Shown piece after piece: positions 42,019-50,971 of a stretch of DNA of 64,000 bases; the first letter of the stretch is position 1; each line of letters begins with the position of its first letter. Under the pieces are notes generated by a model. It did not search any database and was not told the DNA's origin. It saw only the letters and a list, made by a program, of their open reading frames with translations. Made by a program: the position numbers and the translations under genes. The stretch comes from CBIHON01 sp966211965 (GTDB lineage Bacteria; Pseudomonadota; Gammaproteobacteria; Burkholderiales; Burkholderiaceae_D). The stretch lies in assembly GCA_966211965.1 (NCBI GenBank), contig CBIHON010000001.1:1-64000 (forward strand), read 5' to 3'.

Positions 42019-42840
42019 TCATTTCTGGCAATTTGCACAATAAAAAGTCGAACGCTGACCCTGCTTGATCTGCCGCACCGCTGCGCCGCAGACGCGGCAA
42101 GGCTGGCCGGTCCGATCATAGACGAAATAGTTTTGCTGAAAATAGCCGGACTGTCCATTCACGCTCAGAAAATCGCGCAGCGTGCTGCCGCCCTGCTCGA
42201 TTGCCGCAGCCAGGATTTCTCGTATCGCCTGGGCCAATTTCTCGTAGCGAGCCAGCCCGATACGATGCGCCGACGTCCGCGGATTGATGCCCGCCCGGAA
42301 CAGGCTTTCGGAAGCATAGATATTCCCGACGCCGACCACGATGTCGCCTGCCAGCAACACTTGCTTGATGGCCGCATTGCGGTTTCGTGTATTTTTGTAC
42401 AAGGTTTGCGCCGAAAACGCCGGCTCCAGCGGCTCCACGCCCAAGCCTCGCAGCAGAATGTGATTTTCGACCGCGCCATCTTCCTTTGCATGCCACAGCA
42501 CTGCGCCGAAACGGCGCGGGTCGTTCAAACGCAGGATCCGGCCGCCAAGCACCAGGTCGAAATGGTCGTGCGTTTGCGCAGGAGTAGCGGCCGGCAAAAT
42601 GCGCAAGTGCCCAGACATGCCGAGATGAATGATAAGTGTGCCATGATCGAATTCGATCAACAGGTATTTGCCGCGCCGGCCGGTGCCCCGAATCGTACGC
42701 CCCGACAAGCTCTGCGCCAGTTCCCCGGGAAACGGCCAACGCAATCCGCTGCGGCGCAGCGTGACATCCGTGACCGTTTTTCCATCGAGGTGGGGCGCAA
42801 CGCCGCGCCGGGTAACTTCTACTTCTGGTAGTTCTGGCAT
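42019..42840 (-). CDS. mutM: Formamidopyrimidine-DNA glycosylase
   Basis: 273 residues. Excises 8-oxoguanine and formamidopyrimidines. N-terminal catalytic Pro2-Glu3 (MPELPEVEVTRRG), catalytic Lys in DGKTVTDV, the H2TH motif NIYASESLFRAGINP, and a C-terminal zinc finger CRVCG..CANCQ. The frame is open far upstream (42963), but enzyme activity requires Pro at position 2, which fixes the start at ATG 42840. It heads the mutM-dynamin-mutY group and diverges from the TPR lipoprotein gene, with a 126-bp gap that must hold both promoters. Confidence 0.97.
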   Translation of the reverse strand: MPELPEVEVTRRGVAPHLDGKTVTDVTLRRSGLRWPFPGELAQSLSGRTIRGTGRRGKYLLIEFDHGTLIIHLGMSGHLRILPAATPAQTHDHFDLVLGGRILRLNDPRRFGAVLWHAKEDGAVENHILLRGLGVEPLEPAFSAQTLYKNTRNRNAAIKQVLLAGDIVVGVGNIYASESLFRAGINPRTSAHRIGLARYEKLAQAIREILAAAIEQGGSTLRDFLSVNGQSGYFQQNYFVYDRTGQPCRVCGAAVRQIKQGQRSTFYCANCQK

Positions 42841-42966
42841 GTGTAAAGAGAGCTGTCCACTCGGATTGTAAAGAAATGCGAAGAATCGCCGCGCCGGCCG
42901 GCATAACGCCCACATTCGTCCGGTTGGGCGTAAAATTAATAGACGAAATATTCGCCGGGACATCCT

Positions 42967-44769
42967 TTGAAAATCGCTCTTGCCATTGTAACTCTCTCGA
43001 CCCTGTTATCAGCGTGCAGCGGACTGCGGTCGCAATCGAATGCGCAGCCGGACTTGTCACCGGCCGCCGTGGTCGCCGCAGGCGAAGAATTCCAGGGGCC
43101 GTTCACGGCCCGCAAACCGGGTGCCGGTTCCGCCGGGCAGAAGGAAGACCCGCTGCCTTCCATGGAATTGAGCGAGGATGTGCTGTTCAAGGTATTGAAA
43201 GCCGAAATCGCATTTCAGCGCGGGCAATGGCAAAGCGCCTATATCACCATGCTGACGCTCGCACAGCAAACGCGCGATCCGCGCCTGGCGCGCCGCGCCG
43301 CCGAATTCGCATTGAGCGCCAAACAATCCGACGAGTCGCTGGCAGCAATCCGCTTGTGGCGCGAACTGGCGCCGCATTCCGAAGAAGCCACCCAGTACTA
43401 CCTCGGCTTCGTGCTGCTAAGCGACGACCTGGAGGAAGCGCAGGCGCTGTTTGCCCAACGCCTGAAAGACGCGCGGCCGCAGTCACGCGGTCTGCTGATT
43501 TTCCAGATCCAGCGCCTGTTGGCCCGCGTCAAGGACAAGTCCGCTGCTTTCGCACTGCTGGAAAAACTGCTCGAACCCTACCCGCCGACAGTGGAAGCGC
43601 ATATCGCGCTGGCGCAAAGCGCGTTCGCCAACGATGACGTCGTGCGTGCCCGCTCGGAAGCAAGAGCAGCGCTGGCCCTCAAGCCGGATTCGGAACTGGC
43701 GGCACTGACCCTGGTGCAGGTCACGCCCGACAAAACCGATGCGGCAAAATTTCTGACCTCCTTCCTCGCGGCTTATCCGAAAGCCAATGATGCGCGCGTC
43801 GCTTATGCACGCATTCTGGTCGATCAAAAGCAATACGCCAAGGCGCGCAGCGAATTCGAAATCCTGCTGAAAGCCCAGCCCGAAGACCTGACGACGCTCT
43901 ATGCGCTCGGCATCCTGGGCACGCAAACCAACGATTTGAAGGATGCCGAAAAATACCTGACGACCTATCTCAAAGTCCTTGCCAGTCATCCCGATGAGGA
44001 GCGCGATCCGACCCAGGCGCTGCTGATCCTGGCGCAGATCGCCGAGGACCGCAAGGATATCGACGGCGCAATGAAATGGCTGGCGCAGATCGAATCCGGC
44101 GAAGCCTATCTCGGTGCCCGGATCAAACGCGCGCAGCTGATCGCCAAGGGCGGAGACATCGCCGCAGCGCGCAAAATGCTCAAGGAAATCACCGCCGAAG
44201 GCGAACGCGAGCAAACGCAAATCATCATTGCGGAAGCACAGCTCTTGCGTGACGCCAAACAGTTGGAAGAATCCCGGGCGGTGCTGGAAGCCGGCCTCGA
44301 ACGCTTCCACAACAACGCCGACCTGCTGTACGACTATGCGATGGTGGCGGAAAAACTCGATCAGCTCGACCTGATGGAAACTACGCTGCGCAAGCTGATC
44401 GAATTGGCGCCGAACAACCAGCATGCATATAACGCGCTGGGCTACTCCCTGGCCGAACGCAACCTCCGTTTGCCCGAGGCTTTTACCCTGATCGAAAAGG
44501 CGCTGGCGCTGGCGCCGGAAGATCCCTTCATCATGGATAGCATGGGCTGGGTGCAGTTCCGGCTTGGCCGCTTGAAGGAAGCGGAAGAACTGCTGCGCCG
44601 CGCCTACGCCCTGCGCCCCGACGCTGAAATAGCAGTACACCTCGGCGAGGTATTGTGGGTCAAGGGATTGAAAGAGGATGCGCAAAAATTCTGGCGCGAC
44701 GCCAAGACCAAGGACCCGCAAAACGACGCCTTGAAAAGTACGCTGGCAAGACTGCATGTCAGTCTGTAA
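42967..44769 (+). CDS. TPR-repeat lipoprotein
   Basis: 600 residues. The lipoprotein signal peptide MKIALAIVTLSTLLSAC ends in the lipobox LSAC, so it is probably anchored to the outer membrane facing the periplasm. The rest is an array of tetratricopeptide-like helical repeats, best seen from residue 60 onward (for example AYNALGYSLAERNLRLPEAFTLIEKAL, SMGWVQFRLGRLKEAEELLRRAYALRPD), suited to protein-protein contacts. No ATG fits; the only start is TTG at 42967. It overlaps lolB by 14 bp, suggesting a role in envelope assembly. TPR-LolB-IspE order occurs in Betaproteobacteria. Confidence 0.85.
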   Translation: MKIALAIVTLSTLLSACSGLRSQSNAQPDLSPAAVVAAGEEFQGPFTARKPGAGSAGQKEDPLPSMELSEDVLFKVLKAEIAFQRGQWQSAYITMLTLAQQTRDPRLARRAAEFALSAKQSDESLAAIRLWRELAPHSEEATQYYLGFVLLSDDLEEAQALFAQRLKDARPQSRGLLIFQIQRLLARVKDKSAAFALLEKLLEPYPPTVEAHIALAQSAFANDDVVRARSEARAALALKPDSELAALTLVQVTPDKTDAAKFLTSFLAAYPKANDARVAYARILVDQKQYAKARSEFEILLKAQPEDLTTLYALGILGTQTNDLKDAEKYLTTYLKVLASHPDEERDPTQALLILAQIAEDRKDIDGAMKWLAQIESGEAYLGARIKRAQLIAKGGDIAAARKMLKEITAEGEREQTQIIIAEAQLLRDAKQLEESRAVLEAGLERFHNNADLLYDYAMVAEKLDQLDLMETTLRKLIELAPNNQHAYNALGYSLAERNLRLPEAFTLIEKALALAPEDPFIMDSMGWVQFRLGRLKEAEELLRRAYALRPDAEIAVHLGEVLWVKGLKEDAQKFWRDAKTKDPQNDALKSTLARLHVSL

Positions 44770-45394
44770 GCGCATGTTCCCTCACTGGAAATCGTGTTGC
44801 GCGGCGGCTGCCTGCGTGCTGATGCTTGCCGGCTGCGCCAGCCTGGCGCCGGCCCCGAAAATCCAGGCAAGCGTGGCGCCTCGCATTTATCACGACACGA
44901 TCGAGTTGGCCGGACGGCTCTCGGTCCGGTATCAAAAGGATGGCAAGGAAGAATCCCTGCACGGCAGCTTTACCTGGTCGCAAACTCCCCAGCGCACCCT
45001 GATCACAATGCTGTCGCCCCTAGGCCAGACGCTCGCCACCATCGAACTCAAGCCAGGCAGCTCTACCCTGATCCAGGCCGGACGAGCGCCGCTCACGGCT
45101 CCCGATGCCGATACCCTGGCTGCGCAGGCTTTCGGCTGGCCCTTGCCGGTTTCAGGGTTGCGCGACTGGCTGCAAGGCTTTGCGATCGACAGTTCTGGCC
45201 GGCCATTCATCGCGACGCCGCAAAGCGAAAACAGCACAGTCACGACACTGGACGGCTGGCGCATTCATTACCTCGACGGACAAGACCAAAGCGCAGCAGT
45301 CGCCCCCAAGCGCATCGATCTGCAGCGCTCCGGCACGCAGGCGGGCGAGGTCATCATCCGCATTATTATCGATAGCCGGCAGGTGCCGAATTGA
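44756..45394 (+). CDS. lolB: Outer-membrane lipoprotein receptor LolB
   Basis: 212 residues. Signal peptide and lipobox LAGC (about residue 26) make it a lipoprotein; the mature domain (LAGRLSVRYQKDGKEES, TWSQTPQRTLITMLSPLGQTLATIELKPG) matches LolB, which accepts lipoproteins from LolA and inserts them in the outer membrane. The ATG at 44756 lies inside the preceding gene; a second ATG at 44774 (MFPHWK) is equally possible. Its stop overlaps the ispE start by 4 bp. Confidence 0.9.
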   Translation: MSVCKRMFPHWKSCCAAAACVLMLAGCASLAPAPKIQASVAPRIYHDTIELAGRLSVRYQKDGKEESLHGSFTWSQTPQRTLITMLSPLGQTLATIELKPGSSTLIQAGRAPLTAPDADTLAAQAFGWPLPVSGLRDWLQGFAIDSSGRPFIATPQSENSTVTTLDGWRIHYLDGQDQSAAVAPKRIDLQRSGTQAGEVIIRIIIDSRQVPN

Positions 45395-46266
45395 CGACGC
45401 TACGTACCCTGAACAACTGTCCGGCGCCAGCCAAGCTGAACTTGTTTTTGCATGTCACCGGACGACGGGCAGATGGTTATCACTTGCTGCAAACCGTATT
45501 CCAACTGATCAATCGCGGCGACACCTTGCACTTCACCTTGCGCGACGATAACCGGATTTGCCGCACGACTGAAGTGCCCGGCGTCGCCGAAGATGACGAT
45601 CTGATCGTGCGCGCGGCAAGATTGTTGCAAACGGTTGCCGGCACATGCCCTGCCGGACCATTCCGCGGCGTCGATATCGCGATCGAAAAGCGGCTGCCGA
45701 TGGGCGGCGGCCTCGGCGGCGGCTCGTCCGACGCGGCGACCACCTTGATGGCGCTCAATCACTTGTGGCAGGCCGGCTTGACGCGCAGCGAGTTGATGGC
45801 GCTCGGCCTGCAGTTGGGCGCGGACGTGCCGTTTTTCATATTCGGACGCAATGCATTTGCCGAAGGCGTCGGCGAAGCATTGGCCGCGGTCGACACGCAG
45901 CAGCACTGGTTCGTTGTGATCGAACCGGGCGTTTTTGTACCGACTGCAGCAATATTTGGAAAACCTGAATTGACACGGGATTCGAAACCCGTCACAATAT
46001 CGGACTTTTCCAGAGCGCCTCTTGGCTTCTGGAAAAACGACTTGCAAGTCGTGGCTGCCCAGCTGTTCCCTCCAGTCGCAGAAGCCATCGAGTGGCTCAA
46101 GACTTACGGGGAAGCAAGGATGACCGGCTCAGGCGCCTGCGTGTTTTGCCCGTTTGAGCATGAGCACCAGGCTGACGAGGTACTGAAAGCAGTGCCTGAT
46201 CGCTGGAAAGCATGGAAGGCCAAAGCGTTGACGGAACATCCGCTCGCATATTTGCAAAGATCGTAG
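45391..46266 (+). CDS. ispE: 4-diphosphocytidyl-2-C-methyl-D-erythritol kinase
   Basis: 291 residues. GHMP kinase of the MEP isoprenoid pathway. N-terminal PAPAKLNLFLHVTGRRADGYH and the ATP-binding loop PMGGGLGGGSSDAAT are present, with C-terminal MTGSGACVFC (GHMP motif 3). The start codon is TTG at 45391, overlapping the lolB stop by 4 bp (TTGA), so it depends on coupling to lolB translation. Followed by tRNA-Gln and prs, the conserved betaproteobacterial and gammaproteobacterial order. Confidence 0.96.
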   Translation: MTTLRTLNNCPAPAKLNLFLHVTGRRADGYHLLQTVFQLINRGDTLHFTLRDDNRICRTTEVPGVAEDDDLIVRAARLLQTVAGTCPAGPFRGVDIAIEKRLPMGGGLGGGSSDAATTLMALNHLWQAGLTRSELMALGLQLGADVPFFIFGRNAFAEGVGEALAAVDTQQHWFVVIEPGVFVPTAAIFGKPELTRDSKPVTISDFSRAPLGFWKNDLQVVAAQLFPPVAEAIEWLKTYGEARMTGSGACVFCPFEHEHQADEVLKAVPDRWKAWKAKALTEHPLAYLQRS

Positions 46267-46322
46267 TCAAAGATTCGTTTGACGTCAGGTAGAATAGGAC
46301 GACGGCAAACACCGAGTTGTGT

Positions 46323-46399
46323 AGGGGAATCGCCAAGTTGGTTAAGGCACTGGATTTTGATTCCAGCATGCGAAGGTTCGAATCCTTCTTCCCCTGCCA
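46323..46399 (+). tRNA. tRNA-Gln (anticodon TTG)
   Basis: 77 bp including an encoded CCA. Acceptor stem AGGGGAA/TTCCCCT, D arm, anticodon stem CTGGA/TCCAG with loop TTTTGAT (anticodon TTG, reading CAA/CAG), and T arm GAAGG-TTCGAAT-CCTTC. Discriminator base G. It sits between ispE and prs, its usual position in Betaproteobacteria. Confidence 0.97.
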
Positions 46400-46436
46400 G
46401 TAGATCAATAAAAAAAACCAAGCAAGAAAAATACGC

Positions 46437-46482
46437 AAGCCGCCAACGCCTGAAGCTGTAATCAGGGATTGGCGGCTTTTCA
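46437..46482 (+). terminator. Hairpin terminator after tRNA-Gln
   Basis: Stem AAGCCGCCAA (46437-46446) / TTGGCGGCTT (46469-46478) with a 22-nt loop and a short T-run. Lies between tRNA-Gln and prs, so prs probably has its own promoter as well. Confidence 0.65.
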
Positions 46483-46518
46483 AGCTTTTAACGTTCGCAT
46501 CTATAGTCTAGGTATCTC

Positions 46519-47469
46519 ATGGCACACGACAACCTGATGGTTTTTACCGGCAACGCAAACCCGGAACTGGCTGCCGGTGTCGTCAAACAGCTCAAGCTTC
46601 CGCTCGGCAAGGCTGTTGTTTCCAAATTCTCCGACGGCGAAATCGTGGTCGAGATCAACGAGAATGTGCGCGGCAAGGATGTGTTCGTACTGCAATCTAC
46701 TTGCGCGCCGACCAATGACAACCTGATGGAAATCATGTTGATGGTCGATGCCTTGAAACGCGCATCGGCCGGCCGCATCACCGCCGCCATCCCCTATTAC
46801 GGCTATGCGCGCCAGGACCGCCGTCCACGTTCTGCGCGCGTTGCAATTTCCGCCAAGGTGGTCGCCAACATGCTGCAAGAGGCCGGCGTCGAACGCGTGC
46901 TGATCATGGACTTGCATGCCGACCAGATCCAGGGTTTCTTCGATATTCCGGTCGACAATATTTATGCCTCGCCGATCCTGCTGTCCGACCTGGTGAGCAA
47001 GAACTACGACGACCTGCTGGTGGTGTCGCCCGACGTCGGCGGTGTGGTGCGCGCCCGCGCGCTGGCCAAGCGCCTGAACTGCGACCTGGCGATCATCGAC
47101 AAGCGCCGTCCGAAGGCAAACGAGTCGGAAGTCATGAACATCATCGGCGAAGTCGAAGGCCGCAACTGCGTGATCATGGATGACATGGTCGACACGGCGG
47201 GCACCTTGACCAAGGCTGCTGAAGTGTTGAAAGAGCGCGGTGCGAAGAAAGTCGTCGCTTACTGTACCCACCCGGTGCTGTCCGGCCCAGCCATCGAACG
47301 CATTTCAAAATCCCCGCTGGATGAACTGGTAGTGACCGATACCATTCCTTTGTCGGCAGCCGCCAAGGCTTGCCCGAAGATCCGCCAATTGACCTGCGCC
47401 GAATTGCTGGCCGAGACGTTCAAGCGCATCAGCAAGGGCGACTCGGTGATGTCGCTGTTTGCCGATTGA
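46519..47469 (+). CDS. prs: Ribose-phosphate pyrophosphokinase
   Basis: 316 residues, the canonical length. Makes PRPP from ribose 5-phosphate and ATP for nucleotide, histidine and tryptophan synthesis. It has the metal-binding motif DLHADQIQGFFDIPVDN, the flexible-loop RQDRRPRSARVAISA and the PRPP-binding loop VIMDDMVDTAGTLTKA. Cytoplasmic. Precedes rplY by 174 bp. Confidence 0.97.
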   Translation: MAHDNLMVFTGNANPELAAGVVKQLKLPLGKAVVSKFSDGEIVVEINENVRGKDVFVLQSTCAPTNDNLMEIMLMVDALKRASAGRITAAIPYYGYARQDRRPRSARVAISAKVVANMLQEAGVERVLIMDLHADQIQGFFDIPVDNIYASPILLSDLVSKNYDDLLVVSPDVGGVVRARALAKRLNCDLAIIDKRRPKANESEVMNIIGEVEGRNCVIMDDMVDTAGTLTKAAEVLKERGAKKVVAYCTHPVLSGPAIERISKSPLDELVVTDTIPLSAAAKACPKIRQLTCAELLAETFKRISKGDSVMSLFAD

Positions 47470-47643
47470 TAGCCGGCGTGCGCTGTGCGCATGCCGCCAA
47501 GATAAAAGCCGATCCCGCCGGGATTATCCCAAGTTTTTAAAATTCATCAATTGTCCCGCAAGGGAGAATTGATTTTCGAATCCCCTGGTCGCGGGGGATT
47601 TTCACCGCAAGACGAAACGACTTGCACACACTGGAGCAACAAA

Positions 47644-48264
47644 ATGAAAGTAATCGCATTTGCACGCAAAGAGCAGGGGTCCGGAGCGAGCCGCCGCCTG
47701 CGCAATGCTGGCCAAACCCCAGGCATCATCTATGGCGGCACCAGCGCACCGGTCACCATCTCGCTCGACCACAATGCGCTGTACCACGCGCTGAAAAAAG
47801 AAACCTTCCATTCCTCGATTCTTGATATGGAAGTGGACGGCAAGGTGGAACAGGTTCTGCTGCGCGATTTCCAGATGCACGCGTACAAGCAACTGGTTCT
47901 GCACGCTGATTTCCAGCGCGTCGACGCTTCGCAAAAGATTCACGTGAAGGTGCCGCTGCATTTCATCAATGCAGAAATTTCCCCGGCGGTGAAATTGAAC
48001 TCGGCAATCATCAGCCACGTGCTGTCCGAACTGGACGTCAGCTGCTTGCCGAAAGACCTGCCTGAATTCGTCGAAGTCGATCTGGCCAAGCTGGAAGCCG
48101 GTCACTCGGTCCACTTGTCCGACCTGAAATTGCCGCAAGGCGTCACCGCAGTCACCCACGGTGGCCAGGACAACCCGACCATCGCGACCGCTGCAGTACC
48201 CGCCGGCAAAGTGGAAGAAGCAGCCCCGGCCGCACCAGCGGCTACCCCTGCGCCAAAGAAATAA
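47644..48264 (+). CDS. rplY: Ribosomal protein bL25 / general stress protein Ctc
   Basis: 206 residues, the long Ctc form: an N-terminal L25 domain (1-90, binds 5S rRNA; FARKEQGSGASRRLRNAGQTPGIIYGG) plus the C-terminal TL5 domain (DLPEFVEVDLAKLEAGHSVHLSDLKLP) and a short Ala/Pro tail ending in PKK. ATG at 47644 is preceded by GGAG; the frame is open further up, but the family start is MKVIAFARKE. Downstream is a strong terminator. Confidence 0.96.
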   Translation: MKVIAFARKEQGSGASRRLRNAGQTPGIIYGGTSAPVTISLDHNALYHALKKETFHSSILDMEVDGKVEQVLLRDFQMHAYKQLVLHADFQRVDASQKIHVKVPLHFINAEISPAVKLNSAIISHVLSELDVSCLPKDLPEFVEVDLAKLEAGHSVHLSDLKLPQGVTAVTHGGQDNPTIATAAVPAGKVEEAAPAAPAATPAPKK

Positions 48265-48268
48265 TCAT

Positions 48269-48330
48269 CTATCCACCGCGTGGATAGTGAATAGATCGAA
48301 AAACCCGCCACGAATGGCGGGTTTTTTATT
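48269..48330 (+). terminator. Tandem hairpins ending the prs-rplY transcript
   Basis: First hairpin CTATCCAC-CGC-GTGGATAG (48269-48287), then a strong terminator AAACCCGCCA-CGAA-TGGCGGGTTT (48301-48324) with a T-run. They end prs-rplY transcription and explain why the downstream pth must have its own start. Confidence 0.85.
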
Positions 48331-48517
48331 TGCAGGACGAAATGTTGCGCTGGAATTTCTCCTATAAGAAGCACCATCTGGCCAGCCGCATATTCCCATC
48401 CTCTGACAGCAGACTATCTCCCAGCAAGTACATATGCTCTGCAGCATCCCCAGTTGTTCAGTCAGCAGTTCCTGTGCATTTTAAGTCTTGCGATCCCATC
48501 TTTCAGGCACAGCACGC

Positions 48518-49369
48518 TCAGTTCAGCGCGGCAGGCTCATACAAGGCCGTCACCGGCAGCCAATCCCGCGGATCAACCCGATAATAATTTTTGAGCTCTT
48601 CAAACAAGGCAGGATGGAATTCGGAAAGCAGGATCGATTTTTCAAAGAAGCTTTCCGTTGCCACCGCAAAAAATTCCGCCGGGCTGGTTGCGCCGTAATA
48701 ATCCAGCACGCTGGGAACTTGATACAAGACGGCTTGCTGCAATTGGGCGTATTCGTGCGATAGCACCGTGGACCATCTGCGATACGCCGCCGTCGTTCTA
48801 AGCAGAGGTGCGCCGTTGTTGCTGCCCGATTCGCTATCGAGCTGATGCGCGAATTCGTGCAGCACCACGTTTTGCCCATTGTTGAAAGGCATGCCGCTCT
48901 GTACGACATGATCCCACGCCAGAATGACCTGGCCATTGCTCCATGATTCGCCGGACAAAGTCTGGCTGGCATGCGTGACGACTCCGCCAAGACCGATCTC
49001 GGTGCGCGGCACCAGGAAAGCCGACGGATACACGAGAACATGATGCAAGTCCGGATACACCTGCGGCGGACGGTTGAGCAACAGCATGCAAGCTTTGCCG
49101 GCAATGCTCACCCTCACCTCGTCGGTAATCAAAAAACCGTCGCAACCGATAAATTTCTTTTGATGCAGGAACTGCTTTACCAATCTCTGCAATTGCAACT
49201 GCAGCTCGGCCGGCATGCGCGAGTACGCCGGAACATGGCGCGCAAGGATGTCCGCAAAGCGGGCAGGAAAAGGCCGCTCGATCGCACGCTTTAAGCGATA
49301 GGCCGGCAGCCACACGGTCAACGCGATGCCGAGCGCCACGAAGCCCAGCAGGCATAGAAGCGGGATCAT
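48518..49369 (-). CDS. mtfA: MtfA-like zinc peptidase
   Basis: 283 residues. A N-terminal membrane helix (about 2-20), then the MtfA (DUF980) peptidase domain with the zinc motif HEFAHQLD (His171-Glu172-His175), ending near the ATESFFE motif with the third ligand. E. coli MtfA binds the Mlc repressor and activates PtsG control; it is a peptidase. Start set at ATG 49369; the frame is open to 49588, so the N-terminus could be longer. It is on the minus strand, interrupting the otherwise co-directional rplY-pth order. Confidence 0.85.
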   Translation of the reverse strand: MIPLLCLLGFVALGIALTVWLPAYRLKRAIERPFPARFADILARHVPAYSRMPAELQLQLQRLVKQFLHQKKFIGCDGFLITDEVRVSIAGKACMLLLNRPPQVYPDLHHVLVYPSAFLVPRTEIGLGGVVTHASQTLSGESWSNGQVILAWDHVVQSGMPFNNGQNVVLHEFAHQLDSESGSNNGAPLLRTTAAYRRWSTVLSHEYAQLQQAVLYQVPSVLDYYGATSPAEFFAVATESFFEKSILLSEFHPALFEELKNYYRVDPRDWLPVTALYEPAALN

Positions 49370-49699
49370 GCCGTGCCGCCGTTTGCCACTGCGCGATTGC
49401 CGCAGGCGCACGCTCGGTGATGAATGGTCTTCATTGGATTTCCCTTCGCTCTTGTTCTGCCAATCAGAGGAGGCCGGGGTGATTTTCACGAAAGACCGCG
49501 AAAAAAACTCTGACCCGCCTTTGTCTAAATGGGACAATCGACGCGAAATACAATGCCGCCGGCCAAGCTTAATTTTCACTTGCGTCAAAAAACGTCACTC
49601 GCATCGTTCGTTTTATACTTGCCGAGCCCGCTTGGAATGGCAAAATTTTCCAACACGGTTTTTTCCGGGATAATCGATATTTTCATTTTTCACAACACC
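49370..49699. other. Divergent intergenic region between mtfA and pth (330 bp)
   Basis: No gene is supported. Both promoters must lie here. The sequence GAAAAAAACTCTGACCCGCC (49499-49518) closely resembles GAAAAAACTCTGCCCCGC near 20985-21002, which lies just after the Tim44-like gene; this may be chance. Confidence 0.45.
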
Positions 49700-50287
49700 A
49701 TGACCATTCGTCTCATCGTCGGTCTCGGCAACCCCGGTCCGGAATATGAACAAACACGCCATAACGCCGGCTTCTGGCTGGTCGACAACCTGGCCAACGG
49801 CATCGCGCGCTGCAGGCTGGCGCGCGAATCGCGCTACCACGCGCTCGCCGCAAAATCGGCTATCGGCGGCCAGGAGGTCTGGCTGCTGGAACCGCAAACC
49901 TTCATGAACCGTTCAGGACAATCGGTCGGCGCGCTGGCGCACTTTTACAAGATCGCCCCTGACGAAATCCTGGTCGCGCACGATGAACTCGACCTGCCGC
50001 CCGGCGTCGCGAAAATCAAGAAAGGCGGCTCCTCCGGCGGCCATAACGGCTTGAAGGACATCACCGCCGCGCTCGGCACGCAAGACTACTGGCGCCTGCG
50101 TATCGGCATCGGCCATCCGCGCCAACTCAATCTGCAACAAGCAGTGGCCGACTACGTACTGCATCGTCCGCGCAAGGAAGAACAGTCTTTGATCGATGAA
50201 GCGATTGCAAAAAGTCTCGACGTCATCCCCTTGTTATGCGAGGGCAAATTCGAAGCCGCCACCATGCGTTTGCACACCACAAAATGA
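49700..50287 (+). CDS. pth: Peptidyl-tRNA hydrolase
   Basis: 195 residues. Releases peptides from stalled peptidyl-tRNA. Family motifs: IVGLGNPGPEYEQTRHNAGFWLVD with the catalytic His, the PQTFMNRSGQSV loop, and DELDLPPGVAKIKKGGSSGGHNGLKD. ATG at 49700; the frame is open to 49529. Its stop overlaps the following small membrane protein gene (ATGA). Confidence 0.97.
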   Translation: MTIRLIVGLGNPGPEYEQTRHNAGFWLVDNLANGIARCRLARESRYHALAAKSAIGGQEVWLLEPQTFMNRSGQSVGALAHFYKIAPDEILVAHDELDLPPGVAKIKKGGSSGGHNGLKDITAALGTQDYWRLRIGIGHPRQLNLQQAVADYVLHRPRKEEQSLIDEAIAKSLDVIPLLCEGKFEAATMRLHTTK

Positions 50288-50796
50288 CAATGAACGATAC
50301 AACTCCTTCCGATGCGCAGGCGGACATCGTGCGCGCAACAAAACGTGGACGCTGGCTTTCGGCGGCGCTGATGGCAGTGGCAATCGCACTGCTGCTGCCC
50401 TTCATGTTCATCGTCCTGCCGGTCTTGAACAGCGGCTTCAACCCGATGCCCTCGCCCCCTCAAGTCCTCATCATCAAAGGCATACTCGTGTGCCTGGCTG
50501 CGCTAGGCGTGGCAACCGGCGCAATCACCGTCTACAGCGGGCGCCGCATGCTGCGCAGCGGCCAATGTCCGCCGCCCGATGCCTGGGTGTGGCGCGACAC
50601 CAAGGTCAAACGAGGCCTGGCCGCTACTCGGCTGGCCTGGGCCTACATCGTCTCCGCCGTGGCCTGCGGCATCCTGTGCGTCGGCCTCGTCGCCTATATC
50701 CTGATGGTGCTGGACCGGGTGAGGGCGCCGTCATCATTGAAGTTGCCGCCGGGCGTAAAAATCATCCAGCAAAAAAGCTTCTCCACCGGGAAATGA
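50284..50796 (+). CDS. Hypothetical membrane protein downstream of pth
   Basis: 170 residues, not recognised. Three hydrophobic stretches (about 24-46, 62-82 and 115-140) predict two or three membrane helices, and a basic C-terminus (KIIQQKSFSTGK). The ATG at 50284 overlaps the pth stop (ATGA), so it is translationally coupled to pth; the second ATG at 50290 is an alternative. Function unknown. Confidence 0.65.
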   Translation: MTMNDTTPSDAQADIVRATKRGRWLSAALMAVAIALLLPFMFIVLPVLNSGFNPMPSPPQVLIIKGILVCLAALGVATGAITVYSGRRMLRSGQCPPPDAWVWRDTKVKRGLAATRLAWAYIVSAVACGILCVGLVAYILMVLDRVRAPSSLKLPPGVKIIQQKSFSTGK

Positions 50797-50971
50797 CCGC
50801 CCTCCTTTTCGCGCCGGCCCCAAGGCACTGGCGCATTTACCGCAACACGGCTTGCGCATAATGCGTTTGCCATATTTGCCGAAAAGCCGGATTTAAGCCG
50901 ATCTGATCGAGGCCTAGCCCCGCAGCTACGGTAAAATAGCGGGCTAATCGCAACCCCAAGCAAAGCACATC

